Assembly: GCA_022711435.1 (NCBI GenBank)
Contig: JAKLFB010000001.1
Coordinates: 248,001 to 312,000, forward strand
From: Verrucomicrobiota bacterium
Lineage (GTDB): Bacteria > Verrucomicrobiota > Verrucomicrobiia > Limisphaerales > UBA1319
DNA: 64,000 nucleotides
Direction of reading: 5' to 3'
Shown: piece by piece, positions 28,933 to 39,200 of the stretch
Layout of the letters: each line of letters begins with the position of its first letter
Position numbering within the stretch: position 1 is the stretch's first letter
Notes under the pieces: generated by a model
Database searches by the model: none
The model's input: only the letters and a program-made list of their open reading frames with translations
What the model was told of the DNA's origin: nothing
Made by a program: the position numbers and the translations under genes

Positions 28933-29009
28933 CGGGGAATGGCGGATGGATAGATTGGGTAGATCGAGAGCCGGTCGGCATGGCGGCCGCGGTTCGAAAG
29001 GATGCAAAC

Positions 29010-30494
29010 GTGAAATGGATGAAGCAGACTATGAAAGGAACGAAAGCGGCAGAATGGGTTGTGGCGGCGGCGGTGTGGATGGGGTGGGCGCTGGGCACCG
29101 GGGCGGCGGACTTCAACTTGCAGCCGGCGCCGATCAGCGATGCGACCAAGGCGCGCACCAGCTTTGCCGTGGTCGTGAAGAAGGCCGCGAGCAGCGTGGT
29201 GAACATCTACAGCTCCAAGACCGTCAGGATGGATCCGAACCTGAACCCGTTCTTCAGCGATCCTTTTTTCCGGCGGTTTTTCGGCGAGGAGCCCGACTCG
29301 GGCCGGGCGCGACAGCCTCGAACACGCCGCGAGCAGAGCCTGGGATCCGGGGTCATCGTGACCGAAAACGGCTACATACTGACCAACCATCACGTGGTCG
29401 AGGGAGCCGATGAGATCCGGGTGGTGTTTGCCGACCGACGGGAGATGGTCGCCAAGATCGTGGGCACGGACCCGCAAACCGAGGTCGCGATCATCAAGGT
29501 CGATGCCCGCCGGCTGCCCGCCCTGCCGATCACCGACAGCGACAACCTCGAGGTCGGCGATGTGGTGTTCGCCATCGGCAATCCCTTTGGCGTGGGGCAG
29601 ACGGTGACGATGGGGATCGTGAGCGCGACGGGGCGCGGCGGATTCGGGATCGTGGACTATGAGGATTTCATTCAGACCGATGCATCGATCAATCCGGGCA
29701 ACTCGGGGGGCGCGCTGGTCGACGCCGAGGGCCGGCTGGTAGGGATCAACACCGCCATCCTGAGCCGGAGCGGCGGCAACCAGGGGATCGGGTTTGCGGT
29801 GCCGATCAATATGGCCCGGGCGGTGATGGACCGGATCCTGAAAGACGGCAAGGTCGTCCGGGGCTATCTGGGGGTGTCGATTCAGCCGCTGACGCCCGAT
29901 CTGGCGGAGGAGTTCGGGCTCAAGAACGGCTCGGGCGCCTTGGTGGCGGCCGTATCCCCAGGGACGCCGGCGGAGAAGGCCGGGCTCAAGGAAGGGGACG
30001 TCGTGGTGGAGTTCGAGGGCAAGAAGGTCGAGGACAGCCGCCAGCTGCGGCTGATGGTGGCCCAGACGCCGCCCGGGGCCCAAGTCCGGTTCAAGGTAAT
30101 GCGCGAAGGCAAGGAACGGCAGGTGAGCGCCACGCTGGCGGAGCTGCCCGCCGATGGGATCGCTTCGGTCGAATCGCCCGACAGCAAAGGAAACGATGTC
30201 CTCGATGGCATCACGGTCGGTGACCTCGACAACCGGACCCGCCGGCAGTTCGAGATCCCGTCGTCCATCGAGGGCGCGCTGGTGATCGAGGTCGATCCCG
30301 ACAGCCCGGCCTTCAACGCAGGGCTGCGCGTCGGCGACGTCATCATCGAGATCAACCGTCGGGCGGTGGCCAATGCCGACGAAGCCGTCGAGCTGAGCGA
30401 GCGCCTACGCTCGAACCGGGCCCTGCTCCGGGTCTGGAGCCGGGGCATCACCCGCTACGTGGTGGTCGAGGAGACCAGCAAGCCCAAGCCGTAG
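29010..30494 (+). CDS. HtrA/DegQ-type periplasmic serine protease with two PDZ domains
   Basis: A 494-residue exported protease/chaperone. The GTG at 29010 is preferred as start because GAAAGGA lies 7 bases upstream and it opens a normal signal peptide (hydrophobic about 16-33); ATG 28980 is an alternative. The trypsin-like domain has His128 (TNHHVV) and Ser232 (NPGNSGGA). At the third catalytic position, usually Asp in TDxAV, the sequence reads TEVAI with Glu158. PDZ 1 starts near 290 (GYLGVSIQPLTPDLAEEFGL) and PDZ 2 near 400, with VDPDSPAFNAGLRVGDVI. It handles misfolded envelope proteins. It follows rpoN on the same strand. Confidence 0.92.
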   Translation: MKWMKQTMKGTKAAEWVVAAAVWMGWALGTGAADFNLQPAPISDATKARTSFAVVVKKAASSVVNIYSSKTVRMDPNLNPFFSDPFFRRFFGEEPDSGRARQPRTRREQSLGSGVIVTENGYILTNHHVVEGADEIRVVFADRREMVAKIVGTDPQTEVAIIKVDARRLPALPITDSDNLEVGDVVFAIGNPFGVGQTVTMGIVSATGRGGFGIVDYEDFIQTDASINPGNSGGALVDAEGRLVGINTAILSRSGGNQGIGFAVPINMARAVMDRILKDGKVVRGYLGVSIQPLTPDLAEEFGLKNGSGALVAAVSPGTPAEKAGLKEGDVVVEFEGKKVEDSRQLRLMVAQTPPGAQVRFKVMREGKERQVSATLAELPADGIASVESPDSKGNDVLDGITVGDLDNRTRRQFEIPSSIEGALVIEVDPDSPAFNAGLRVGDVIIEINRRAVANADEAVELSERLRSNRALLRVWSRGITRYVVVEETSKPKP

Positions 30495-30530
30495 CTTGTC
30501 AGCCGAGTCTTGCACACCCCTTGATGGCGC

Positions 30531-30554
30531 AGCCGCGGCTTTCAAGCTGCGGTT
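30531..30554. terminator. Candidate bidirectional terminator between htrA-like gene and deacetylase-like gene
   Basis: AGCCGCGGCT (30531-30540), a 4-nt loop TTCA, and AGCTGCGGTT (30545-30554) pair over 10 bp with G-U wobbles. It lies in the 65-base gap between two convergent genes. No U-run follows. Confidence 0.4.
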
Positions 30555-30559
30555 GAATC

Positions 30560-32833
30560 TCACCGCGAAGGGCTTGTGCCTTGCGGTTTTGCGAGGCGAA
30601 TCCGGGCGTAGCCGATGGTTCTGGGCGAGTCGGTTCGGACACCGAGAAGATCGATTGTTGTCGAGGGCGCGGAGCCGGCCCGGACAGTGGCGGTGAAGAA
30701 GCTGTTCATCGGACGGCTCAGCGGGAGGCGGACCGCCTCGCTTGCGGGCTGGCCGGGGGTGAGTTCGAGCAATCGGTTCTCCGAAACGGACCGGCCGGCA
30801 GCGTCCGAGCCGCTGACATAGAAGATCACGAAGAGCCGGCCGTCGGGTGTCGAATGGAAGCGTGCCAGGTGGGGGATTTCCCTGGCGCCGCCCTCGCAGG
30901 CAGCCAGGAGCGTGCGGCGTTGGATCACGCGGCCTTGGCGGAGGATGGCGTAATGGAGCTCGTGGCTCTGGCGGGCGCTGGGGAAGAAGCGCTCGCGCAG
31001 GCGCGGGTCCAGGGCGCGCTCCGTCCACACGATATGGGCGGAGCATTCGGCATCGATCCACAGGTCGCCGGGCGATACCCAGCCGCAGGTGCGATCGCGG
31101 CTGGCGATCTCGATCCATTCGCGAAACTGGCCGGTCGAGAGATCCGGTGACCATGTGTAGAAAAGGCGGCGGAAATCGTAGTCCCACTCCTGGCCGGTGA
31201 TCACCTTCTTATAGGCGCGCCACTCGGGATAGGGCTCGACGATGTCGCTCACGCCGCAGAAATGAAGCGTCCGGTTGTGGAGGGCGACATTCGGGTAGCA
31301 GAGGCGGATGGGCTGCGGCTTGGGGTAATCGGCGCCCCAGGGCCAGGCGAGTTGGCCGCGGGCGGCCCAGCGGCCCTCCCGATCCCTGAACGACCATTCG
31401 GCATGGGCGTATCCGATATTCTGGATGAGGACCAGCTCCCCGCGGGCTCCGTCGGCGGCCAGGCTGCGATACGAATGCTCGGTGAAGGCGGGCTGGCCTT
31501 TCCAGACCGGCAGGAGAAGCTCGGGGTTGGGCTGAGCCGACGCGGCATCGAAGACAAAGAGCGTGGGGCGGGCAGGGCCGCCGCCCGGCCGGTCCGGCGG
31601 ATTCAACGTGGGATTGGCGGAAAGAAAGAGAAGGTCGGCGCCAAAACAGGCCAGGGGAGATGGCTCCCGCGTGCGGCCAGCCGGATCCGAATACCAGAGC
31701 CTCCAGCCGTCGTCGGGCGTACGCCGATAGATCTGCCAGCGGCAGTTGTTCAGCGGAGGCGCGCCGGGGATGGTCTCGAGGCCGGCGGCGAACACCGACT
31801 GATCCTGCCGGACGATGCACGTCGAACCGCTGCACCACATGGGGCCGGCGCCGTTGTTGGCCGGCTCGAATGAATAGACCGTTTCCTCGAGCTCGACCAC
31901 GGGCTGGACCGGAGCCAGCGGGGTGCGGACGGTCTCGGGAGGCGGGCTGGCCGCGCCCAGGAGCTGATCGATGCGGACAAAGGCATAGCCGCGATCGCGC
32001 AGGCCATCGAGGAGCCCAGGCAGGCGGCTGTGCATCTTGTCCGATCGACCGGGCCCGGCGCCGAGGTGGAACAGCAGCAGGAAACCGTTCAAGCCGTGAG
32101 GATCCTCGGTTTCACGGCGGAAAACGCTGTCCTCGATGGCTGCGGAGGAGACGAAGTTGCGATCCGACTCGAGCGTGTAATCGGCTGCCGACCGTGTGCC
32201 GGGCGTGCAGCCGACCAGCACAAGCCCCATGGATCCGGTCCAGTCGGCGATCTGCCGGTTCCAGTGCTCGAAGGCGGGCAGGAAAAAGCGAGCGCCCTTG
32301 CGCCCGATGCCCGACTTGGCCAGCTCCTGGTAGTTGGCGTCGATGTCCGCCTCGAACTCGTCCCGGGTGACCAGGGTCCTCCGCTCTTCCCAGGAGCAGT
32401 AGAGCAAGTGCTGATCCGAATGGGCGCCCACAAAATGGCCGTCCGCCCGCATCCGGTCGACCAGGGGCTTGAATGCGGGATTGCGGAGGAAGCCGCCGGT
32501 CAGGAAGAACGAGGCCGGGATGCGGCGGGATGCGAGCGCATCGAGGATCGCCGGACCGCTCTCTCCGAACTCATGCCCAGTAAACAGGAGCGCCAGGCGC
32601 CTGTCCGAGACGGGCCCGCGCACGATTGCGCCCTGGGAGTGCTGGAATCGTGGGTCCTGGGGGCGCGAGCTGGCATCGACCGGCTCGGGTTTGGGAGTAG
32701 GCACCTGGCTCCAGGCCTCAACGCCCGCCAACAGTGCCGCGATGAGGATCCATGGTTTGCCCGGAAAACCGACAGGGCGCGCATCCCTGTGCGCGCCGCG
32801 CTGCAAGCAGGATAGGATCATGGCAAGCTGCAA
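30560..32833 (-). CDS. Secreted polysaccharide-deacetylase-like protein with C-terminal beta-propeller-like region
   Basis: This 757-residue protein has an N-terminal signal (hydrophobic PWILIAALLAGVEAWSQ). A NodB-homology domain lies at about 75-300: LALLFTGHEFGESG stands in the place of motif 1, ASFFLTGGFLRNPAF follows, and GAHSDQH keeps the H-x3-H metal motif. In classical deacetylases motif 1 is TFDDG; here both Asp are replaced (His and Glu), so catalysis may differ. From about 330 on comes a long beta-rich region with repeated Trp and Tyr (EYPEWRAYKK-type blocks), probably a propeller or carbohydrate-recognition part. A role in polysaccharide breakdown or modification is inferred. ATG 32833 or 32821 may be the start. 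Confidence 0.75.
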   Translation of the reverse strand: MQLAMILSCLQRGAHRDARPVGFPGKPWILIAALLAGVEAWSQVPTPKPEPVDASSRPQDPRFQHSQGAIVRGPVSDRRLALLFTGHEFGESGPAILDALASRRIPASFFLTGGFLRNPAFKPLVDRMRADGHFVGAHSDQHLLYCSWEERRTLVTRDEFEADIDANYQELAKSGIGRKGARFFLPAFEHWNRQIADWTGSMGLVLVGCTPGTRSAADYTLESDRNFVSSAAIEDSVFRRETEDPHGLNGFLLLFHLGAGPGRSDKMHSRLPGLLDGLRDRGYAFVRIDQLLGAASPPPETVRTPLAPVQPVVELEETVYSFEPANNGAGPMWCSGSTCIVRQDQSVFAAGLETIPGAPPLNNCRWQIYRRTPDDGWRLWYSDPAGRTREPSPLACFGADLLFLSANPTLNPPDRPGGGPARPTLFVFDAASAQPNPELLLPVWKGQPAFTEHSYRSLAADGARGELVLIQNIGYAHAEWSFRDREGRWAARGQLAWPWGADYPKPQPIRLCYPNVALHNRTLHFCGVSDIVEPYPEWRAYKKVITGQEWDYDFRRLFYTWSPDLSTGQFREWIEIASRDRTCGWVSPGDLWIDAECSAHIVWTERALDPRLRERFFPSARQSHELHYAILRQGRVIQRRTLLAACEGGAREIPHLARFHSTPDGRLFVIFYVSGSDAAGRSVSENRLLELTPGQPASEAVRLPLSRPMNSFFTATVRAGSAPSTTIDLLGVRTDSPRTIGYARIRLAKPQGTSPSR

Positions 32834-32900
32834 AACGATCGGGCTGCCGGGCGTCTCGAGCGGGCGGCCCAGCGCGGCGGTCCGGGCATGGCTGCCGTAT

Positions 32901-33773
32901 TCACCAGGGCGGATTTTCCGGGAGACAGGCCTCGAACTCCTCGCGCAGGGCAGCTTCGAAGGCGCCCGAGAAAGAGTTGTCGAAGAACCGGTCGAGCCCT
33001 TCCTGGTGGAACCGCCTCCAGGAGTCTTCCTCGCGGCCGGGATTGACGGGGAAGAAGAGGGCGTGATTGGCCTGGGCAGCCTTGAGATCGCCGGGGGCGT
33101 CGCCGATCATGAGGATCTTGCGGGGCGGGTATTTGCCGGCGGCGGCGAGGCGGAGGTGGTCGGCTTTCGATCCGAGCTCCTGGCCGGCGATGGCGCGGAC
33201 ATGCTGGGCGATCGAGTGCTCCTTCCACTCGCGCTGAAGGGCTTCGGTGGGGGTTTGGGAGACGACGAGGACATCGGCGCGGGCGCTCATGCGGAGGAGG
33301 CACTCGCGAAAGAGCGGGAAGGGTGGCACGTCATGGACGATGTCGGCGATCATGGCGTTGACGGCCTTGGACCATTCGAGGACGCGGCCCAGGAAGGGAT
33401 CCCCGTTTCCGGCCTCGATTTCGAGCGTGGCGTTGGTGAGCTTGGGTTCGCGGGCGATCCAGCGCTCGAGGGGGGCCGGATCGGGGATGCGGGCGCCGCG
33501 GGCGATGACCTCGGGCCGATCCCGGAGCAAGCGGAGGGATCGGACCAGGGCCGGGAACCGGTTCGTGCCGCGCGTCTTCGAGTAGAGGTTGACGAAGTCC
33601 CAGACCTCGCGCGCGTACTTGCTGACGGACTGGAGGCCGAAGTGCTTCACGAACATGGGAGTGAAGCACTCCTTATGCTTGGTCTCCATCGTGTCGAAGA
33701 CGCAGCCATCGGAATCGATGCCGACGAAGAATTCCTTGGCCGGATCGAGGTCGGTGAGGATGAAATCATCCAT
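32901..33773 (-). CDS. HAD-superfamily hydrolase
   Basis: This 290-residue phosphatase-like protein shows the HAD motif 1 IDSDGCVFDTME (nucleophile Asp and acid/base Asp near residue 20). Motif 2 lies at VLVVSQTPTEAL, a Lys follows (SKADHLRLAAAGKY), and motif 4 is KILMIGDAPGDLKAA. The cap region between motifs 1 and 2 is long and helical. The substrate is unknown; the gene follows gnd on the same strand (gap 62 bases), which might hint at a sugar phosphate. ATG 33773 is chosen because the reading frame upstream of it overlaps gnd. Confidence 0.82.
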   Translation of the reverse strand: MDDFILTDLDPAKEFFVGIDSDGCVFDTMETKHKECFTPMFVKHFGLQSVSKYAREVWDFVNLYSKTRGTNRFPALVRSLRLLRDRPEVIARGARIPDPAPLERWIAREPKLTNATLEIEAGNGDPFLGRVLEWSKAVNAMIADIVHDVPPFPLFRECLLRMSARADVLVVSQTPTEALQREWKEHSIAQHVRAIAGQELGSKADHLRLAAAGKYPPRKILMIGDAPGDLKAAQANHALFFPVNPGREEDSWRRFHQEGLDRFFDNSFSGAFEAALREEFEACLPENPPW

Positions 33774-33788
33774 AGGAGCGGCCGGCGC

Positions 33789-33826
33789 GGGGCCGTCGGG
33801 CGTGACGGCCCCGCCCGCGGGGCGGG
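33789..33826. promoter_or_regulatory. Two mutually exclusive GC-rich hairpins between gnd and the HAD gene
   Basis: GGGGCCGTC (33789-33797) pairs perfectly with GACGGCCCC (33804-33812). CCCGCCC (33810-33816) pairs with GGGCGGG (33820-33826). The two structures share bases 33810-33812, so they compete. They fill most of the 62-base gap, and could be an attenuator or simply a processing/termination site. Confidence 0.4.
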
Positions 33827-33835
33827 ACGGCCGGG

Positions 33836-35290
33836 CTAGACCGTGTAGGTCGAGGAGGCGACGGCGCCGCCGCGTCCGGTCCAGTTGGTGTGGAAGAACT
33901 GGCCGCGGGGCTGGTCGATGCGCTCGTAGGTGTGAGCGCCGAAGTAGTCGCGCTGGGCCTGGAGGAGGTTGGCGGGGAGGCGGGCCGAGCGATAGCCGTC
34001 GTAGAACGCGAGGGCGGCGCTGAACGCGGGCACGGGGATGCCCTTCTTGGCGGCGGTGGCGACGACGTTGCGCCAGGCGCGCTGGCATTCCTTGAGGGCC
34101 TGTTTAAAGAAGTCGTCGAGCATGAGGTTGGTCAGCTTGGGCTTCTTGTCGAAGGCCTCCTTGATCCGGCCCAGGAAGGCGCTGCGGATGATGCAGCCGC
34201 CGCGCCACATGAGGGCGATGCCGCCGTTGTTGAGGTTCCACTTGTACTCCTTGGCGGCCTCGCGCATGAGCATGTAGCCCTGGGCATAGGAGACGATCTT
34301 GGAGGCGTAGAGGGCATGGCGGATGTCGGCGACAAATTTGACGCGGTCGCTGGCGATCTTGCCCTTGGGCCCGCGGAGCTTCTTGCCGGCCACGACGCGC
34401 TCGTCCTTGAGGGCGGAAACGCATCGGGAATAGACGGCCTCGCCGATGAGAGTGATGGGGATGCCGAGGTCCATCGAGGCGTTGACGGTCCATTTGCCGG
34501 TGCCTTTCTGGCCGGCGGTATCGAGGATCTTGTCCACCAGCGGCTGGCCGTCGGCGTCTTTGAAGCCGAGGATGTCGCGGGTGATCTCGACGAGGTAGGA
34601 ATCGAGCTCGCCCTGGTTCCACTCGGCGAACACGGCGTGCATCTCGTCGGGCGTCATGCCGAGCCCGGCGGACATGAGGTGGTAGGCCTCGCAGATGAGC
34701 TGCATGTCGCCGTACTCGATGCCGTTATGGACCATTTTAACGAAGTGGCCGGCGCCGTTTTCGCCGACCCAATCGCAGCAGGGGGATCCATCGGCGACCT
34801 TGGCGGCGATGGCCTGGAAGATGGGTTTGACGTGGGGCCAGGCGGCGGGGCTGCCGCCGGGCATGATCGATGGGCCGCGCCGGGCGCCCTCCTCGCCGCC
34901 GGAGACGCCGGTCCCGATGTAGAGGAGGCCCTTGCTCTCGACATATTGAGTGCGGCGGATGGTGTCCAGGTAGAGGGAGTTGCCGCCGTCGATGATGATG
35001 TCGCCGCACTCGAGGTGGGGCAGGAGCTGCTCGATGAACTCGTCGACAGCCTTGCCGGCCTTGACCATCAGCATGACCCGGCGGGGCTTCTTGAGAAGCG
35101 CGATCATCTCGGGGACGGACCGGGCGCCGAGGACCCGGGTGCCTTTGGCCTCCTTATTGAGAAAATCGTCGACTTTGGACACGGTGCGGTTGTACGCCAC
35201 CACCGTGAAACCGTGGTCGTTCATGTTGAGGATCAGGTTCTGGCCCATCACCGCCAGACCGATCACCGCAATGTCAGCTGTGGGTTGCAT
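33836..35290 (-). CDS. gnd: 6-phosphogluconate dehydrogenase, decarboxylating
   Basis: The enzyme oxidizes 6-phosphogluconate to ribulose-5-phosphate with NADP. The 484-residue length is normal for the long bacterial form. The Rossmann motif IAVIGLAVMGQNLILNMNDHG is at the N-terminus. The substrate-binding GVSGGEEGARRGPSIMPGG, the catalytic Lys/His region GAGHFVKMVHNGIEYGDMQL, and the C-terminal RGGCIIRS and RDYFGAHTYERID are all present. The ATG at 35290 is the normal start. It is divergent from the PlsC gene. Confidence 0.96.
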   Translation of the reverse strand: MQPTADIAVIGLAVMGQNLILNMNDHGFTVVAYNRTVSKVDDFLNKEAKGTRVLGARSVPEMIALLKKPRRVMLMVKAGKAVDEFIEQLLPHLECGDIIIDGGNSLYLDTIRRTQYVESKGLLYIGTGVSGGEEGARRGPSIMPGGSPAAWPHVKPIFQAIAAKVADGSPCCDWVGENGAGHFVKMVHNGIEYGDMQLICEAYHLMSAGLGMTPDEMHAVFAEWNQGELDSYLVEITRDILGFKDADGQPLVDKILDTAGQKGTGKWTVNASMDLGIPITLIGEAVYSRCVSALKDERVVAGKKLRGPKGKIASDRVKFVADIRHALYASKIVSYAQGYMLMREAAKEYKWNLNNGGIALMWRGGCIIRSAFLGRIKEAFDKKPKLTNLMLDDFFKQALKECQRAWRNVVATAAKKGIPVPAFSAALAFYDGYRSARLPANLLQAQRDYFGAHTYERIDQPRGQFFHTNWTGRGGAVASSTYTV

Positions 35291-35472
35291 TGGTCGATAT
35301 CCAAAATTGGTTTCATGCTCTCGCGGCCATGACCGCGAGGGAGAAACGAACATAGCCGATACACGGGCGGTGGCCAGCTTTTTTTGGGGCGCGAAAGGCG
35401 TTGACCCGCGCCGGGCTCGCCGGTTTGATCGGAGGCGATGAGACCGATCGGACAGCGCGCGGTCCGGACTCG

Positions 35473-36252
35473 ATGAGCGCGGGGCGGAATCCATTCCGGG
35501 CGGCGTATCGACTGACGCGGGTGGCGCTGGCGCTCGGCGGCGCGCTCGCGGATTACGGGTTGCGCGTGCGATGGCGAAAGCCGAGTCCGACCTTGTCCCG
35601 GCGGGCGGGCTGGATGCAGCGTCACGCGTCGAGGATCTTGCGGATGCTGCGGGTCGAGGTCGAGGTGTCGGGGAGCGCGATCGAGGGAGGGGGCATGGCG
35701 GTCGCCAACCACCAGAGCTATCTGGATATTCTGGCGGTGGGATCGTTGCGGCCGACCGTTTTCGTCAGCAAGCGCGAGGTCCGCAACTGGCCCGTGTTCG
35801 GGTGGTCTGCTCGGTGCGGGGGGACGTTGTTTCTGGACCGGACACGGCGGGGGGACGTGAAGCGGCTGGGAGAGGAATTTGCGCCGGTGATCGAGGAGGG
35901 CCTGGTGCTGGCCTTGTTTCCGGAGGGGACCAGCACGAACGGGCGCCAGGTGCTGCCGTTTCACTCCTCGCTGTTCGAGCCGGCGATCGCGCGGGGCTGG
36001 CCGGTGACCCCGGTGGGGATTGCCTATGCGGCTGTGGCGGGAACGGTCGAGGAGGACGTCTGCTTCTGGCGGGACATGATGCTGGCGCCGCACATGGTCA
36101 GGCTCGCGTCGTTGCGCGTCATTCGGGTCCGGATCGAGATCGGCGCGCCGGCGGTCTGGCGGCTGGACCGGAAATCCCTCGCGGCTCGAATGCGCGAGGA
36201 AGTGGACGTGTTGCGGCGGCGGGCGGCCGCCGGGCTCGCAGCGGAACGATAG
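35473..36252 (+). CDS. 1-acyl-sn-glycerol-3-phosphate acyltransferase-like (PlsC family)
   Basis: The gene encodes a 259-residue membrane-associated acyltransferase. The catalytic H-x4-D motif is NHQSYLD (about residues 78-84) and the glycerophosphate-binding motif is FPEGTSTNG (about 157-165). VFVSKREVRNWPVFGW and GTLFLDR also fit the family. The substrate could be lysophosphatidic acid, or an ornithine- or hydroxy-lipid intermediate; the sequence does not decide. It converges with the giant gene, ending only 12 bases before it. Confidence 0.87.
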   Translation: MSAGRNPFRAAYRLTRVALALGGALADYGLRVRWRKPSPTLSRRAGWMQRHASRILRMLRVEVEVSGSAIEGGGMAVANHQSYLDILAVGSLRPTVFVSKREVRNWPVFGWSARCGGTLFLDRTRRGDVKRLGEEFAPVIEEGLVLALFPEGTSTNGRQVLPFHSSLFEPAIARGWPVTPVGIAYAAVAGTVEEDVCFWRDMMLAPHMVRLASLRVIRVRIEIGAPAVWRLDRKSLAARMREEVDVLRRRAAAGLAAER

Positions 36253-36264
36253 GATGGCAGGGCC

Positions 36265-39200
36265 TCACTTTCTCAGCAGTCGGAAGAACAGCGCGGGGTC
36301 GCCCTGGCTGCTCCATGGGCGTTCGAGGATCGAGTTGGTGAAGAGGATCGTGCCGGCGGGCAGCCACGGGCCGAGGAGATTGGTGGCCCGCAACAGCTCA
36401 TAGGTTGTGTTGGTCGTGCCGTGGAGCTTCAGGATCGGCGGTGCGGAATGGATCTCGAGCCAGGGCAGGGCCGGCTCGAGCTCGATCCCGCGCAGGAACA
36501 TTTGCGGGTCTTGTGCCGGCGCGATGGCAACGTCGGCGAATCGGTTGCGGAGGGCGGCCAGGGCGAGAGGGGTCCACGATGCGCCATCGAGGTGGGGGGT
36601 GGTTTCGATCCGGTAGAGCGCTCCAGGCCGGCCGTAGAGCCGCACCGTGCCGGGCGCCGGCATGTCCAGCAGCGGCTCGCGTCCGATCAGGAACACGCGC
36701 CCTCCTGTGCCCGAGGCCTGGCGCACGTTTTCTCCCGCGCTCGAGACCCCGCTCGGGTCGGAGGGGATGAGCCGGACGACGGCCGAGTGCGTTTGGCTAT
36801 CCGTGGCGAACGAGAGACGGGCGATGGCCTGGGTTCCCGAGAGCGCCGAGCCTGGCAGCGCATAGAACAGAAGCCGGACCCGGTTGGCGCTTTCGGGCTC
36901 GAAGGCGATGCGGTCCAGCTCGCTGGCCCCTGGCTCGACGCGAAGCTCGGCCAGGCGGCTGGGCTCGACCGTCAACGTGAAGGCCATCCGGTCCAGGCCG
37001 AGCCGGGAAGCCAGCACGATGGGCACGGAATTGGTTTCGCCGGCCAGGAGGTGGGTTGTGCCGATCTGGATTTGGAAGTCCAGCGCCGCGTCGCCAAGGG
37101 TGGCCGCGGTCTGGGCATCGTTCGCGGCAGGGGCGGCCTCCTGGTTGCCTGCGCGGTCGGTGGCGACGCAATAGAAGGCGTAACGGTTGCCCATGACCCC
37201 CTGATAAATGGCGCCGGGGAGAGTCGTGCGCAGGAGCCAGGGAACGAACGGCTGGCCATTCACGGATACGTAGACATCGAAGAACGCCACCTGGCTTCCG
37301 CCCTCGTCGTTCCCGGACCACTGGACGGCGAACTGGGCGACGCTCTCGGCGGGAAGGGCTTCCACGGAACTCGAAGGCGGGGTGCGATCCGGCCCTGCCG
37401 GGACATCGTAGGTGAGATCGTAGATGCCCGATGAATTGTAGTCTAATAAATGGAGAGTGCTTTCGCGGATGGGCCGCTGGCCGGATTCGGTGAAGGTGTA
37501 TCCGGTGATCCAGGCGTTAGTGCCAACGGGGATCTCGCGGCCATCGGCCCGGACGACTCGAGCCAGGGGATATCGGCCTTGGGCTGGATCGGGGATTCGC
37601 AGGTAGCTCCAGCCGGGCGGCATGACGGCCTGGATCCGGACGGTGGCATTGGATGGCGTGGGCACGCTGTCGACGGTGGCCGTCAAGACGGCCGACACGG
37701 CATTGGTGCTCCCATCGCTCAGGTAGAGCGTCTCGGGGAGATTGAGGTCGTCGATCGCGTCATTGGCCAGGAAGTCGAGCTGTCCGTCGGCAAACGGCGC
37801 GCCGGCGAGCACCGCATGGATCAATTCATGGATATCGACGCTCTCGATCAAGGATGTCTCGCGGCCGCCCAGCGCGCTGTCGTGCTCGAAGCTGGCTTTG
37901 TAATCGACGAAGAAGCCCAGGAGCGACGCGGTGAACAGCCAGCGGCCGGCCTTGACCTCGCCGGGGCCGATATCGCCGAAGGTGGCCTGGAGGGACGGCG
38001 AGAGGGTTTGCCCGTTGATCTCGGCGCCGATGAGATCGAAGTCGACGAGGAGGCCCTTGACGTTCTCGACGATTTTGGGCTGGGCGGAAGTGATCGAAAA
38101 GTTCTTAGCGAGGCCATGGCCGGCGTTCTGCACCAGGATCCCGAGCGAGAACGGCTCGGCCGGCTCGAACTCCGGCGTGAACGGATCGTCGCTCGAGACC
38201 TCGCGCTGGAGGAAGTATTTCAACTGGAGGCGCGGATTGGGATAGACGTTGACGGGGGTGGGCAGGAGCATCCGGCCGACGGGGACCCCGCCGACGGTGT
38301 AGGTGAAAGCGCCGCCGACGGTGTACTGGAGCGGTTCGACGGGCGCGGCCTCGTCCTTGGGCAGGATCACCCAGCGGGCCTTGCCGCTGCTTTGGGGCTG
38401 GATGAGCCACTGCTCCCCCGAGGTCACAAAGCCATTGGTGTCCAGCGGGATTTCGCCGGCCGGGAAGATGCCGGCCAATTGAGGGGAAAGGATGACGAAC
38501 TTGTCATCGGCGGGCTGTCCCTGGCTGTCGTAGATCGAGATCAGGACCGAGAGGTTCTCGAGGGCCTGATCGGTTTCATTGAACACCTCGAGCGTGGCGC
38601 CGACGGCTTTCCGGGTCATGACGGCGCTCTGTTCGACGCGGATCTCGGCTTTGGCGCAGACATCCTCCTGGCTTGCGGCTGTGGCGGAGGGCCGGGTTGG
38701 GGCGGCGGCCAGTTCGGTGGGAGCGTCGGTGTGAGGCGCCGCCGCTGAGGCAGGGACGGGCGGCCGCCATGCCAGCGCCACGTTGCGATCGTTCAGGCGC
38801 GGAATCCAGGAACCGGGCAGGAGAGTGCTTTGGAGGAGGCGGGGAGAGCTGGCCGCGGAGAGTCCGGCGGGGGTCGCCAGCGGGCTTCGGTTCGAGGCGG
38901 GAGATCCAAAGGCGGCGGGAGCGGTTGCCATCGACAGGGCGGGGCCGTGCGTGTTGAGGAATGCATTCTCGGCGGCGGCGAAGCGCTGGGCGGCCTTGGC
39001 GCCATCGCTGGATAATTTCAACAGGAGGTGCTGGGCGTAGAACTTGACCTCGCGCTTGACGATTTCGTTCTCGCCCATTTTGACCTCGCCGGAGACCTCG
39101 AGAGTGAGGACGAGATCGTCCCAGTCCCACTTGTTGGTTTTCTCGCCGTTGCTGCAGTCTTTGCCGAAGTACCCGCCGCCGGCCATGATTTCGATCTTGG

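Noticed and set aside
33890..35332. A 480-codon + strand frame opposite gnd
   Set aside because: The minus strand encodes an intact 6-phosphogluconate dehydrogenase over the same bases; the + frame has no family features.
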